DNA of 64,000 bases, from assembly GCA_014529385.2 (NCBI GenBank), contig CM043946.1:22584077-22648076 (forward strand), in the 5' to 3' direction. The stretch is from Adiantum capillus-veneris (lineage: Eukaryota; Streptophyta; Polypodiopsida; Polypodiales; Pteridaceae). Below the pieces are notes generated by a model. It worked only from the letters and a program-made list of their open reading frames with translations. It ran no database searches and was not told the origin of the DNA. Shown piece after piece: positions 11,248 to 21,900 of this stretch; the stretch's first letter is position 1, and the number at the start of each line of letters is the position of its first letter. The position numbers were made by a program, and so were the translations under genes.

Positions 11248-11628
11248 TTACAGAAGAGGACGCTTGGCACCCAACATATATGATATATTGAGTGTATAAC
11301 TAAATAAAATAATTTTTGAAACTTGAGGTTGGAAAATGCATTCAACAGTAGACAAACTCTGTGCAATCCTCTTGACATTGAAATTGGTTTTGCACTCATA
11401 CAATATATTAACAGTAGTATACCTTGCTCTATGGAATGTTAAGTCCCTGTTGGCGATAATTGCACCCGATCTATTTGGCATACTATAGCTGCTATATGGA
11501 GTTTCTACCTCAACCGCTTGTTGCACAAAAGACCTTTGACAAGATGTGAATAGATTTTCATTGCCCACCCTGGAGTAGCTTTCCTTTAAGGGATGTCTGT
11601 CATCTGCAGCCATCTGAACTTGATCCAA
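11248..11628 (-). CDS. Unrecognised open frame, possible exon group
   Basis: A 126-codon minus-strand frame of non-repetitive, balanced composition (SRVGNENLFTSCQRSFVQQA near its start). An AAG|GTATAC splice-donor-like site follows RDLTFHRAR at about 11425, so the coding part may end there and the rest be intron. It lies just downstream of the 174-codon frame at 11745-12269 on the same strand, and together they may be exons of one captured or decayed host gene. I do not recognise the family. Confidence 0.3.
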   Translation of the reverse strand: MDQVQMAADDRHPLKESYSRVGNENLFTSCQRSFVQQAVEVETPYSSYSMPNRSGAIIANRDLTFHRARYTTVNILYECKTNFNVKRIAQSLSTVECIFQPQVSKIILFSYTLNISYMLGAKRPLL

Positions 11629-11744
11629 TAGCTACTGCGTACATGGACCTTTGCTCATAGGATTCGCCATCGAATCATGATTAGCAAGAGAAGCTCTTTA
11701 TAGGCCGCAATATTGGCCATATTGTCTATAGAGTTTCTCCTGTC

Positions 11745-12403
11745 TCACCCAGTTGTTGAATGTGTAGTAGTGAACTGCTCCTGGAGGCTAATAGGTGCTG
11801 ACATATTGGTATGCCTGTCTCCAAAAATGCCATTACTCCATAGTCCGTGTTCGTTAGCTTCTCCATCATCAAATCTCTTTGTGTGGAGAAAAGAATTCGC
11901 TTCTTCTTCTGGTGTTTGAAAATTCTTTTGATCCTGGTTGACAGCGTAGGCACTTGCATGATTTACTACTTGACTTCCACTGAGCTGTCTGTCACTAATC
12001 CCCTCACACACTCTGCTAAAAGCGCAAGCAGCTAGCATTGAAGCCCCTGGCTTAATTACTTGAGGATAACTATCATAAGGTTTGGTGTGATCAGTCCTGC
12101 TAAGATTTTCTTCCCTCATATCCACTTTGACGTTTATTCGTTCCATTTCTTCGGCCTCTGCCGTCTGCATCGCCAACATCGTGATAGCATCAGTTGAAAA
12201 ATGTGTTGAACAGGCTTGCGAAGGCAATGAGTGTTTGTGATTTGACTCTAGATCAGGCCAACTGATCATTGATTCAAATATGATATCTTCTGTTTCAGTA
12301 GCACTAGAGCAGACCTCTATCGTGGGTTGATCACACGAAATATCTGAGTGCTCATCACGTTGGCAAGCATCCGAAGTACCCTCCAGCTTGATGATCTAGC
12401 TGT
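11745..12403 (-). CDS. Unrecognised open frame within LTR element, possibly captured host gene fragment
   Basis: On the minus strand an uninterrupted frame runs from about 12395 to 11745, longer than the 174 codons from its first ATG at 12269. It is rich in S, T, E and D with no low-complexity run; visible stretches include TDAITMLAMQTAEAEEMER, SRVCEGISDRQLSGSQ and NFQTPEEEANSFLHTKRFDD. A pyrimidine-rich CTTCTCTTCACAG just upstream (about 12407) looks like a splice acceptor. No transposon motif is present. Its place between two matching LTRs and the lack of pol suggest transduplicated host sequence, but I cannot identify it and it may be non-coding. Confidence 0.35.
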
Positions 12404-12593
12404 GAAGAGAAGATCGAACTACAACGCAGAGTGATTTTTTAATTTTATTCACTTGGTAGCTTTTCACGGCGGAGGTGTTTTTTAGATCTTTTCATGGGAG
12501 CGATGTTTAAAATTCAAAAAAAATTTCTAATGCCACGTGGTGGCTTCTTCATTCAGATACTACAAAATGAGCCTTTGGCTCAGCAAGTAAAAA

Positions 12594-13535
12594 CGTCCTT
12601 CTCTCTTTCCCCCAATGCCCTTCTTTTCTTTTACCTCCTCCCTCCATAAAAAAACTCTCCCTTCTTCTTTTAGAAAGAACATGGATCCCCCCCCCCCCCC
12701 CGGCCGCCCCCTTCTTTTTTTAAATCTCCTTAGCTTCATCATCTTGATTTTCAAAGCAAGGGTGGGTGGGCAACGACGGCGCAGTCATTGCTTGCCCAAC
12801 CCTTTTTCTCATTCTGAAAAGAAGTTTTCGAAAGAGGTTGTTCACAAATTAAGGTTGGGAGGTCGAAAGCTCCCGTGGTGGACACAACGTTCGAAAAGGC
12901 CCCATGTTTAGCCACCCGTAGCCATGCCTTGCTTGTGAATGTATGGAGTGCCACCATCAGTAATGAATGCTGCCCCATGATGTGTGCAACTTTTGTACGC
13001 GCCCGCCATCCTACGGGTAGGTTGAGATCCCCCTCTCTTTGGCTCTAGGTCTTTAGACAAGTACACAAAGAATGACTTGTTTTGCACATAAACTCCTTCT
13101 CCAGGATCCAAAATGGCCAGTGAAAAATAATGAAAGTCCTTGACCTCGTTTCCACAATGTGAGTTCACTTCCAAGACGTTAACCCTCAACATAGCCTATC
13201 ACTTCATTGATCTTGCCTCATCCAAAGATGTTAGAAACTATAAGGAGAACTATTTTGGCCATAAGTTGAGGATTAAATACCCGATTTGAGCCTTGCAAAA
13301 CACATGCAGTAGCTCTTCTCGAGCACTATCCAACAAATCCCTGTTAGACATTACTCAACTTCCCTGGCACCCATCCCATGACAAGGCCAAACACAACAGA
13401 ACCGATCCCCAGAGTTAATTCTAATGCCCATAACTTTCTTGTTCGGACTCCGATTGATGAATCATAAAGACAAGAATGGAGATCATGTCAAGCATACAAT
13501 TCTGGCCTATAAAACCACATTTTGGCAACATCACT
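12594..13535. repeat. Unidentified repeat R, copy A
   Basis: This segment matches 17084-18563 in the same orientation, from 'tctcccaat(g/a)ccctt..cttttacctcctccctc' through 'acaattctggcctataaaacca(c/t)attttggc'. Copy B has about 670 extra bp after its first ~110 bp, while copy A has about 170 bp near 13340-13515 that copy B lacks. Both copies share a minus-strand coding-like stretch (KDFHYFSLAI and GTPYIHKQG), broken differently in each. A poly(C) run lies at 12688-12701. Ends, family and mobility are undetermined; no terminal TG/CA or inverted repeats were found. Confidence 0.7.
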
Positions 13536-13828
13536 GCAACTTGGCCTACAAGCACCAACTTCATTTCTAGGCCCCAAAACCCATATTTTGCATACATCTC
13601 AGTCCTCTTGATGACATAACAACTGCTAACATTGTTCATAAGTTTGACAAAACCTCAAAAATGTATGCAGATTTGCATCTTTTATCCCGTTCCCGCAAAG
13701 CTGCACGATATTCACCCTCTCTTAACCTGCACATCCTCCGGTATGTGCCAATTGTTATCCGAAACTCCAAGCAAAAACCTATAAATGTATATAAGCACTG
13801 TCCACTGTGAATATGCTTTGAGAAAATT

Positions 13829-14560
13829 TTAAATATGTGGCCTTATTAGAATATACCCTCCTCCAGGATCATATGGAAAACACAAGAATTTCCCACTAGT
13901 AGAGCATAAGCATGAATTAACCCAAAAACCATCATGAACCCCACCTGGATTGTATGGGATATAAGTTAATCGCAGCAAACCACGCACATATCCATCTCCA
14001 CTTGGATCAAACGACACATCAATCAATTGCGTGAATCATGCATAAAATCGTCTCCTCGTGGATCAAAAGCTAGTAGAAAATCCCCTACATCATAGGGTAA
14101 CAAAAAATCCCATATAGTATCTGACAACATTTGATATTGCCATCCCCTTGTACATCATGCTCATCTAATTGTTGATCATCTATCATGGCAATGCAGCTTC
14201 ATCCCCTCTAGTATTGGAATTTCGATCATGCATATCTGAATACATCAAGTCTTTGGAAAAATCCTCTTCATCGGACTCTTGAGATGCGTTAGAAAACATT
14301 ACCCTAGTTTGTATATGCCCAAAACCAAATAGAGCATCATCCAACAATTGCATAAGGTTATCATCAACCGCATCTGGATAAATGTGCTTATGCACAAAAC
14401 CAAATTTCTCGGTACCCTTTGCATCCGTAATTGAGAAGCCTTTCAAATCTGCATCCAATAAGCACATAAGCTTTAGGTCCACCACTTCAGAAGAATCTTG
14501 CACCCTGCATATCTCAGGCTGCAAACTAGGCATTCCACATATGGTATGTATACTAGCCAC
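13829..14560 (-). CDS. Acidic accessory region downstream of gag-like ORF (unrecognised)
   Basis: On the minus strand a 125-codon frame (14560-14183) is acidic and not recognised: it contains LLDADLKGFSITDAKG and ends SNASQESDEEDFSKDL. Further along, from about 14090 to 13829, the reading shows a repeated motif of the form (F/Y)-(D/N)-P-x-G: FDPRGDDF, FDPSGDGY, YNPGGVHDG and YDPGGGY, with one stop between the first and second. It follows the gag-like ORF on the same strand, so it may be the C-terminal part of an unusual gag or an accessory protein. No nucleic-acid-binding zinc knuckle or protease motif is seen. Confidence 0.35.
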
Positions 14561-14813
14561 ATTGCTCTAGACTGCTCATCAAGTTTCTCTCCCTCATCCA
14601 AATATCTTTGAACTTCTGTAGCACAAAGCTTAGCATGCATATTGAAAATTGCATCTACGTCCCGTCCATATCATCGGCACAGTGAACCCAATCGTATGCA
14701 ACACCAAACGACTGCAATTCAGTATGCACCCCGTTTGAATAAGCATCATCAAGTTCACGATCACTTTGCCAAATTGAGAGCTCTGCATCACAAAATCTTG
14801 ATAAAGAAGGAGT

Positions 14814-15761
14814 CTACACCCCCTCTAAATCATCACCATGCGGATCTTCAAGCATATACCCTTGCTCATCCAAGCCCTTAAAATCTGGTGTATCCAAACC
14901 TTGTAAATATGATATACACAAGTCATGTAGATGCTCATGTACATCCACACCTTGTGAACCCTCATGTGTGTATAGATCCTCTGAATCCTCATGCTTTTCT
15001 CGACCCTGTAAGTCTTCAACTTTAGCCATTAGCATGGAATCTACAATTCCAAGCTTTGCACAGATAGCTTGGACAACCTCTTTATCATCTTTATCCTGTA
15101 ATAGCCTATCATCCTCAAGCAAGCATTCATCAGTAGTAGCAGTTTCCAGCTTAGCCCTAATATGCTTGCAAACCTCCGCATAAGTAGGCATATTAACACA
15201 ATCCTCATCATCTTCGTACATGCTTGAATCCCTTCATTCTTGTATGAATGCAACTTTAAACTTGCTCCAACTATGCAGATTTTGTTGCTGAAGCTCCCGG
15301 ACTCTCTCAATAAAATCTGCGATCACAAACCTGTCAAGTTTTAGAATCTTGTTCTCTTTTAGCACCCCATGAAGCTCCAACTCCTCTTCATAGAAATCCA
15401 AGTAACCTACTGGATCATAACCATAGAAAATGCTCCGCCGATAAAAAACTAAGCGTTTTGCATTTTCAAGGGCCAACTGTTGCAACATCTCTCATTTCCA
15501 GTCATCTGGCGCTTCAGATTCCCTCTTTCCCATTGCTGACTCTGATACTTGATTTTTTTTTGCGTTCATTTGCTTTTCAATTCCACTTAGTTCACTTTTT
15601 CCAGATTGCTGCAATTCTTTGTTCTTTGTTTTCAAATTGGTATCAAAATTTTGGTACATATTATGTACTTGATTTGAATATTGTTGCTGCAAAATAGCAG
15701 CTATTAACCCCATAATATGTTGCATCTCTTTCTCTTGGCTTGCTGGCATGGTTGGATCCAT
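14814..15761 (-). pseudogene. Gag-like ORF with two in-frame TGA codons
   Basis: A single frame runs 316 codons from ATG (15761) to 14814, interrupted only by two TGA codons (after DDWK at 15489-15491 and after AFIQE at about 15222-15224). Its middle is gag-like: GYDPVGYLDFYEEELELHG followed by IADFIERVREL and SWSKFKVAFIQE resembles the capsid segment of plant gypsy gags. The N-terminus (EKEMQHIMGLIAAILQQQ) is helical and coil-like; the C-terminus is strongly acidic. The ATG lies about 37 nt past the LTR end, as expected for gag. Both stops could be CGA-to-TGA methylation decay. No pol follows in this LTR pair. Confidence 0.6.
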
Positions 15762-15779
15762 CTACCCCGGTCAAGTTCA

Positions 15780-15797
15780 CGTCAGGTTCCCAAAAAA
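15780..15797 (-). other. Candidate primer binding site
   Basis: Immediately after the LTR end the minus strand reads ttttttgggaacctgacgtg, containing TGG followed by a GC-balanced stretch, and the gag-like ATG follows shortly. A primer site complementary to a tRNA 3' end (which must begin TGG) would be expected here. I cannot name the tRNA. Confidence 0.4.
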
Positions 15798-16708
15798 TGT
15801 CAGAGTGCATGTCTCTTCAAAGTCGACCGGGAAAGCGTCGAGCTTCTGACTGTAGATAGAGAAGCAGCCAAGGTGGGGAACGAGTGCAGTTAGGAGTGGG
15901 TTTAGTGTTGGTAAGACTAAATAGTGACACTTAGAGACCAATTACGAAAGAATATCACATATCAGAACAAAATTAATGGCTAAGGCAAGAGATCGACACT
16001 TAATTGGCGCTGGCAATCAACATATGCTTCCATTAATTTGGTATCTAAAACCCTTGATACAAATCGGTTGCATACGTCGTCATCAATATGCCTGTTGATT
16101 TGCAAACCCCTGTTCAGATAATCAACCCCCGGTGGAAACAATCCATAATCGCCAGGTAAATTTCACCCTGTATAGCTCTTTTGTCTAACAGATTTCAAAT
16201 AAAAAAAACCCCGCTTGCCTGGCCCTCCAACTGATCATAAGTTTGGTTCTTGCCTGTCACACGCTTAAGCCGACGTTGGCGGCATGCACCCGAGCCCGCA
16301 ATGATCACAAGTTGGCCCTGATCCAAGCTTCAAAATCCACCCCTTTGCACTTGTGCTCGCCTTGGAGACTCTTCCTTGTTGATTTTCCCTCATGTAATCC
16401 TTCCCTTCTCCTTTCTTCCTCCTTTGATCTCCTCCGAGCTATGGTTTTATAAAAAAAAAACTCCCTTTTCCACCTCTCCCTTGTGCACTTTCTTCATCAA
16501 GATCAAGCGTGAGCTTCCACAGAAAATCCTTCCTTCGAACTCTTCCCTTTTTGCAAACTCCACTAAAAATCCCTTCTCTTATCTTCCGCTTCTCGTCCTT
16601 CAATACCATCGGCAGAGAAAGAGAGAGAGAAAATCCATCGTAGCGTCAACCAAAAGTGAGAGAGAGAAAGAAAAACCTGCCCTATCTCCTAGCTCCTCTT
16701 ACCATGCA
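15798..16708 (-). mobile_element. LTR (right copy, 5' LTR) of the gag-carrying element
   Basis: This 911-bp direct copy of 8197-9119 carries the same features: TGTCAGAGTGCATG start, AAAAAAA runs near 16200 and 16450, GAGAGAGA purine runs near 16620 and 16665, and CCATGCA end. The two copies differ by numerous substitutions and small indels (for example an extra 'gtgcaaacca' in the left copy), so the insertion is not recent. Plus-strand frames here (16243-16750) are chance. Confidence 0.75.
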
Positions 16709-17083
16709 AAACAAGGTGAAAATTCACTATGGCCTACACAAGGCTATTGAGAAGAGTTTCATAATAAAGGCTTCTTTGTGAGAGGAAACACTAGTATTTG
16801 AAAACATGTGGTATCCCAATAAATATTTTGTGACAACAACCAACTCTATATATTACAAAAGCATAGAAAATAATGTTTGACACAATACTCAATGCCCCTC
16901 TTTAAAGATGGGTACACAAATGTCAACACCTTCTCACAAGTGCTTAAAAGAAATAATTTAAAATAAAATTTATTATCATTAACTTGCCATGTGGCATTAA
17001 TCGACAAGCTTTTTTCAATGGTCCATATTTGTACCCATAAATCCACCCTTTACTAGGGACTACTTATGTAGTCCAAAAAAATT

Positions 17084-18563
17084 GTCCTTTCTCCCTTCTC
17101 CCAATACCTTTCTTTTCTTTTACCTCCTCCCTCTACCAAAAAAAAAAAACTATCTCTTCTTGTTTTCTTAGAAAGAAACGTCTTTTCTAAAGAAATGTAT
17201 TTCTTTTTTTTTTTTTGGCTTTCTAAAAGAAACCTTAGTGTTGTGTTGTGTTAGAGGAGACTTTCATTGTTTTCAATGCATGATGAGACTTACCTTTCAT
17301 TTCACATATGACATGTCTTTACTTTTCTTGGAGTCTATTGTTTTAGAATGCTAAAGTGAAGCTTCACTTTCCACAATTTTAGTAAATTTTACACACATAC
17401 ACATATATATGTTTTTTTTTCGCATTCTATTATTTTTAGAATGCTAAAGTGAAGCCTCACCTTGCATAATTCTAATAAATTCTATACATACACATATATT
17501 AATTAATTTTACCTTTCATTTCACAACTTCACATGGCTTTACATTTCTTACATTTTATAGCTTGATTCCAATCAGTGTTAATGTTCGAGAAAATCTCTTT
17601 TATTAAGCAACTGCTGATCGAGTTTTCTCCTCACCAAGAAGAAAATCGGAAATACTAGCAGAAATTTTGAGATTTGTAGAGTTTCTGAACGACTTTCTCA
17701 CATATTTTATCGGTTTTTCTTCCGTTTACCATGGTTTGTAGCTAGTCTCGAATTTTAATCGGCTCAAGACTAAGCTGAGGCAATCCTTTCCCAAACATTG
17801 ATACCAATTTAATTTAACCTAACAATTTTATCACTTTCTTATTGTTTTTGAAAGCCGTCGTGACCCTTCCACTTGTTTAATCTCCTTAGCTTCACCATCT
17901 TGATTTTCAAAGCAAGGGTGGGTGGGCAACAACGGCGCCGTTGTTGCTTGCTCAAACCTTTTACTTTTCTCTTTCTGAAAAGAAGTTTTCAAAAGAGGTT
18001 GTTCATAAATTAAGGTTGGGTGGTCGAAAGCTCCCATGCACACAACGTTCCCATGCACACAACGTTCGAAAAGGCCGCCATCTTTAGCCACCCGTAACTA
18101 TGCCTTGCTTGTGAATGTATGGAGTGCCATCATCACCAACGAACGTTTCCCCATGTTGTGTGCAACATCTGTACGCGCCCACCATCCTACGGGTTGGTGA
18201 AATCCTCCCTCTCCTTGGCTCTAGGGTCTTTAGACAAGCACACAAAAAGAATGACTTGTTTTGCACATAAACTCCTTCTCCAAGATCGGAAATGGCCAAT
18301 GAAAAATAATGAAAGTCCTTGACCTCGTTTTCCACAATGCGAGTTCACTTCCAAGACAGAGACCCTCAACATAGCCTATCACTACATCGATCTTGCCTCA
18401 TCCAAAGATGTTCGAAACTATAAGGAGAACTATTTCGACCATAAGTTGAGCATTAAATACCTGATTTGAGCCCTGTAAAACACATGCCGTAGCTCTTCTT
18501 GAGCACTATCCACCATCAAATCCCAGCACTACAATTCTGGCCTATAAAACCATATTTTGGCTA
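17084..18563. repeat. Unidentified repeat R, copy B, with extra insert
   Basis: This is the second copy of the repeat at 12594-13535. It contains about 670 bp (17190-17870) absent from copy A. That insert has an internal tandem pair: 'attttagaatgctaaagtgaag..' with a trailing ATAT-rich tail at about 17336-17412 and again at 17435-17505. A sequence like the tRNA-Met primer site in reverse (ttgataccaa) lies near 17798. A 17-bp microduplication 'ccatgcacacaacgttc' occurs at about 18033-18066. The right end is cut by the copia gag sequence at about 18565. Confidence 0.65.
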
Positions 18564-18569
18564 GTGGAA

Positions 18570-18672
18570 AATAAAGGTTCTTCTGGTAGAGATAGTCTTC
18601 AATCTACATCTTCCAATGTTAGTAGTTTTTTCCGTTGAAATTCTCGATCTTGAGCTTACCTTCCTTTGTCAT
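18570..18672 (-). pseudogene. Ty1/copia gag N-terminal fragment
   Basis: From an ATG at 18672 the minus strand reads MTKEGKLKIENFNGKNY, a stop, then WKM, a second stop, then IEDYLYQKNLYFPLAK. This is the characteristic start of plant copia gag (the usual pattern is FNGKN-x-LWK-x-EDYLYQK-x-L-x-PL). It sits about 60 nt beyond a primer site that directly follows the LTR at 18746. The fragment ends where repeat R begins. It has stops where W and Q/M are usual, so it is inactive. Confidence 0.8.
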
Positions 18673-18730
18673 TACTCCCACTCAATTAAAGGAATCATTT
18701 CCTTGAGATAATTTAGCTACGAGAAAACCT

Positions 18731-18743
18731 AACTCTGATATCA
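18731..18743 (-). other. Primer binding site, copia element
   Basis: On the minus strand tgatatcagagtt follows the LTR end by two bases. It differs by few bases from the TGGTATCAGAGC site complementary to initiator tRNA-Met that most plant copia elements use. Confidence 0.75.
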
Positions 18744-18745
18744 GT

Positions 18746-18834
18746 TGCTAGGAAAAAGGATGTAGCTAAGAGATATTAGGATAGTTTACTTAATGGAGAG
18801 AGATAATTTTTACCCACAAGAGATTATAGAATAG

Positions 18835-18888
<54 letters not shown>

Positions 18889-19456
18889 TGATATATGTAG
18901 TTCACTCAATATGGGCTACGTCCACGAGAAAGCAGCCACTCAATGGTTTTAGTACTTCAAACTAGAAGTATGTTACAAAGGGATTATACCCTTAATGGAG
19001 CTTCCACCTTGCTTCACTCTCACCAACTCACATCAACTTCACAATGCACCACAATAGATTTTGTGTATAGAAGAGGCGTCCTTTTATAGGCCAAAAGGGC
19101 AGCCCTCTCATGAGAGGCAGCCATGTGTAACCGCCATTGTGTAGATAGGTTCGAGTTGAATTCTCCCCATGTGCCCATGTGCCCATGTGCATGTGTGGCC
19201 GCCCTTGAGAAGAAAAGTCCGTTTAGCAATCGACCACTGACCAAAGACTTGCACCCACTGGCTACCGGCCATTGACTTCCGACCATCGGCCAACGGGCCA
19301 ACCAACCGGTCGTTTTTCATTCACTTTTTGGCCATCGTCTGGCCAAAATATTTTATCAAAAGAGAATATTCCAACGAACCCAATCTCGAGAAAAGCACAA
19401 ATGTGCGTTTTTAAGACTAAAAGTTACAAGGGGTAAATCAAGTTCCATACTTAACA
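18746..19456 (-). mobile_element. Ty1/copia LTR shared between a pol 3' end and a gag 5' end
   Basis: Read on the minus strand, this 711-bp LTR begins TGTTAAGTATGG right after a polypurine-type sequence (aagtgggagat, 19457-19467) and ends CCTAGCA right before a primer site. The pol tail precedes it and gag follows it. It therefore acts as a 3' LTR towards 19457 and a 5' LTR towards 18743 at once. It holds a GATA/GA microsatellite at 18834-18885. Such an arrangement is expected from unequal recombination between tandem copies or from a one-LTR circle. Confidence 0.8.
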
Positions 19457-19509
19457 ATCTCCCACTTAGAGACTGATCTCCACACCAAACTTGTGACTGC
19501 TTTTCATCT

Positions 19510-19835
19510 TGGCTTCTTATCCTTGAATGCCAATTGAAGATGAGCAATAGCTCAACTTCTCCTTGTTAATCAGCTTTGTAAACATGTCTGCATGATTCTC
19601 ACTTGTGTGCACCTTTCCTAACTTTAGCTATCCCTCTTCCAAAAATGTATGTATGAAGTGATATCTCACCTCAATGTGCGTTGTCCTTGAGTGAAAGACT
19701 GAATTTTTTGCAAGATGAATGGCACTTTGACTGTCATTATACAAGATACAATTGTCTTGCTTGTACCCAAGCTCCTCCAAGAATTTGTGAAGGCACATAA
19801 TTCTTTTGCTGATATCTCACTCATAAATCAGACAC
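19510..19835 (-). pseudogene. Ty1/copia RNase H C-terminal remnant
   Basis: The minus strand gives KFLEELGYKQDNCIL, then YNDSQSAIHLAKNSVFHSRT, HIEVRYHFI and HTSENHADMFTK. These are the conserved end of copia pol: the RNase H segment with the D-x-Q-S-A-I motif and the TKHIDVRYH and ADIFTK blocks. One frameshift lies near 19790 and a stop near 19620. The remaining pol upstream (above 19840) is not recognisable. It ends at the polypurine tract next to the LTR. Confidence 0.85.
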
Positions 19836-19839
19836 ATAT

Positions 19840-21780
19840 TCTCTCTTGCTTATCACATGCCAACAATAAAATCAATACTATTCCATCACGTACCTTAGAT
19901 ACATGCATAGAATATACCAAACCACTCTAGGCTCCCCTAGAAATCAATAGTGATCTACAATGCATTTGGAAAGACATTTCTTTAAACAACCATAGTGCAT
20001 AAACTGTCTTACTAAAATCAAACTCTATCTTAGCTGAGGAACATAACACACATGAACTATATATGATGCACCACTACGTAATGAAATACATACATATCCT
20101 ACTCTGCAATGTCAAATGCCAAACCCTTTGCCAAGTGTACTCAACCAAGGCTCCCACTATAAAGCATGCGTAATCATTCATGACATGGTGTGATATGGAA
20201 AATTGCACCCTTATCTAGCAAACAACAAGAAGAAATGTCACATGTGCTAGACATATAAACATGAAGAATGCTAGAGGTAAACATGACATAACCACCGTTG
20301 GCATACTCAACCAACTCTCTATCATGTATCAAACCATCTCTTCATCTTTCATACATTGTTGATGCTATGCCATATGTTGAAAGAAACAATGCCTAATTTA
20401 CCTTGTGTGACCACAATGCCAACAACGCAAGTAGACCTCCGTCTCTCATGACTCATCTGTGGAAACTCTAAAAGATCACACATGAGAGATGTTATACTAT
20501 TGAATATCACATATGCATAAAACTAAGTCGGAGATTGCTTGACCAACGCAGAATCATAACTTGATCAATTGCATCAAACCGATGCTCATTATGCATAAAA
20601 CGGCTCTACAATAGGTATATAATGTAAAAATGACAATTTAACGTAAATCTATGAAGTAACAATGTATGGGCAAGCAATAACATGAGATCTACAAGCATAA
20701 ATAGCATTAATAAACCAAGTGAGCCCAATCTCGAAACAAACAACTCTCAATTGAGCGTAAAGCACATAACCATATATGCAAGTAGTGAGCAAGTACAATG
20801 ATCAAAATGCATCCCCCAAATTGCCAGCAAACTTTGATCAAAGCTAACAACCAGCTACCTGTAACCCATAGCAACAAGAGCACACACTAAATCTTACTCC
20901 TATGAGAGATGATACATGAACACAAAATGGTATTAAAAAACTAGGAAACCTTGTCAAAATGAGAGTCAAAATTCAACCACTGTACCATCAGAGAGTAAAT
21001 TGCAAATACACACAAAGCAAGGTTAGGATCTAGGAAAAATGGACAAAGTTTCCCTGTAGTTTGAGAAAAATCTCAAAGATCTTAACCAAATCAAATGGCA
21101 TACACAAAAGCATAAATAAGCTATATGAAAATCAAAGACTTGATCTTTTATTGACATATGTCATACATTAGGCCAAATCATGACTAAAACTATGAAGAGA
21201 TGAAGGAAAACCTATAGATAATGCAAAGCGCATAAAACTATTAGAAATCAGTTGTGTTTAATAACTCAAAGTGTATCCACATATGCATGCATAGCCAAAT
21301 TGTACAAAACTAGTACCAAAAACCCATCTGGAAATCCACATAGTCATACATGAGCACTAGAACCTATGCTGTATTCACAAGGAAAAACCGTGAGAAAAAG
21401 TCCAAAAAAAGCACACACTAACTCGACTAAAAAAATTGTCAACTAGAAATCACCCATACAAAAATCCATAAACACAATCTGTAATCATGTGTAGTAAACA
21501 AAATCTTAATCCGAATGTGTCCTTGACTAGAACTCCAACACTCCTCACATGTACTTGTGATACCAACTCTCCACCTCTAAGTAGGGTGCTCAAGAGACAA
21601 TCTCTCAAGAGACTCAAGAAGAGCTATAGATGCACTCTCCTCAATTGCTCCCACCATTGATCAATGTGGAGCAGTTCAAATGTGTCGATGATGAGGGTTA
21701 TCCAAGGTAGGCTAGGTGGGGCCCAAAGCTGAGGATGCTACACCGAGGTTGATATCAAGGATGAGCCAAGTTTCTCTCCA
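19840..21780. other. Gene-free AT/CA-rich sequence
   Basis: No protein motif was found on either strand. The plus strand is poor in G and contains many short CATA/ACAT-type words. The position next to copia RNase H suggests decayed element sequence. A sequence near 21560 (ttgtgataccaactctcc) resembles a reversed primer site but has no LTR that I can pair with it. Confidence 0.45.
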
Positions 21781-21827
21781 TACCTGTGTGTGTATGTACA
21801 TGTCAAAAGCGTGCATGTGTGTGAGTG

Positions 21828-21832
<5 letters not shown>

Positions 21833-21899
<67 letters not shown>
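21833..21899. repeat. (CA)n microsatellite
   Basis: An almost perfect CA dinucleotide run of about 33 units, introduced by GCGCGC. The long ORFs that cross it on both strands are repeat artefacts. Confidence 0.97.

Positions 21900-21900
<1 letters not shown>

Noticed and set aside
17798-17812. tRNA-Met primer-like sequence inside repeat R copy B
   Set aside because: No LTR end with TG/CA could be placed beside it and copy A lacks this segment, so it is not called as a primer site.
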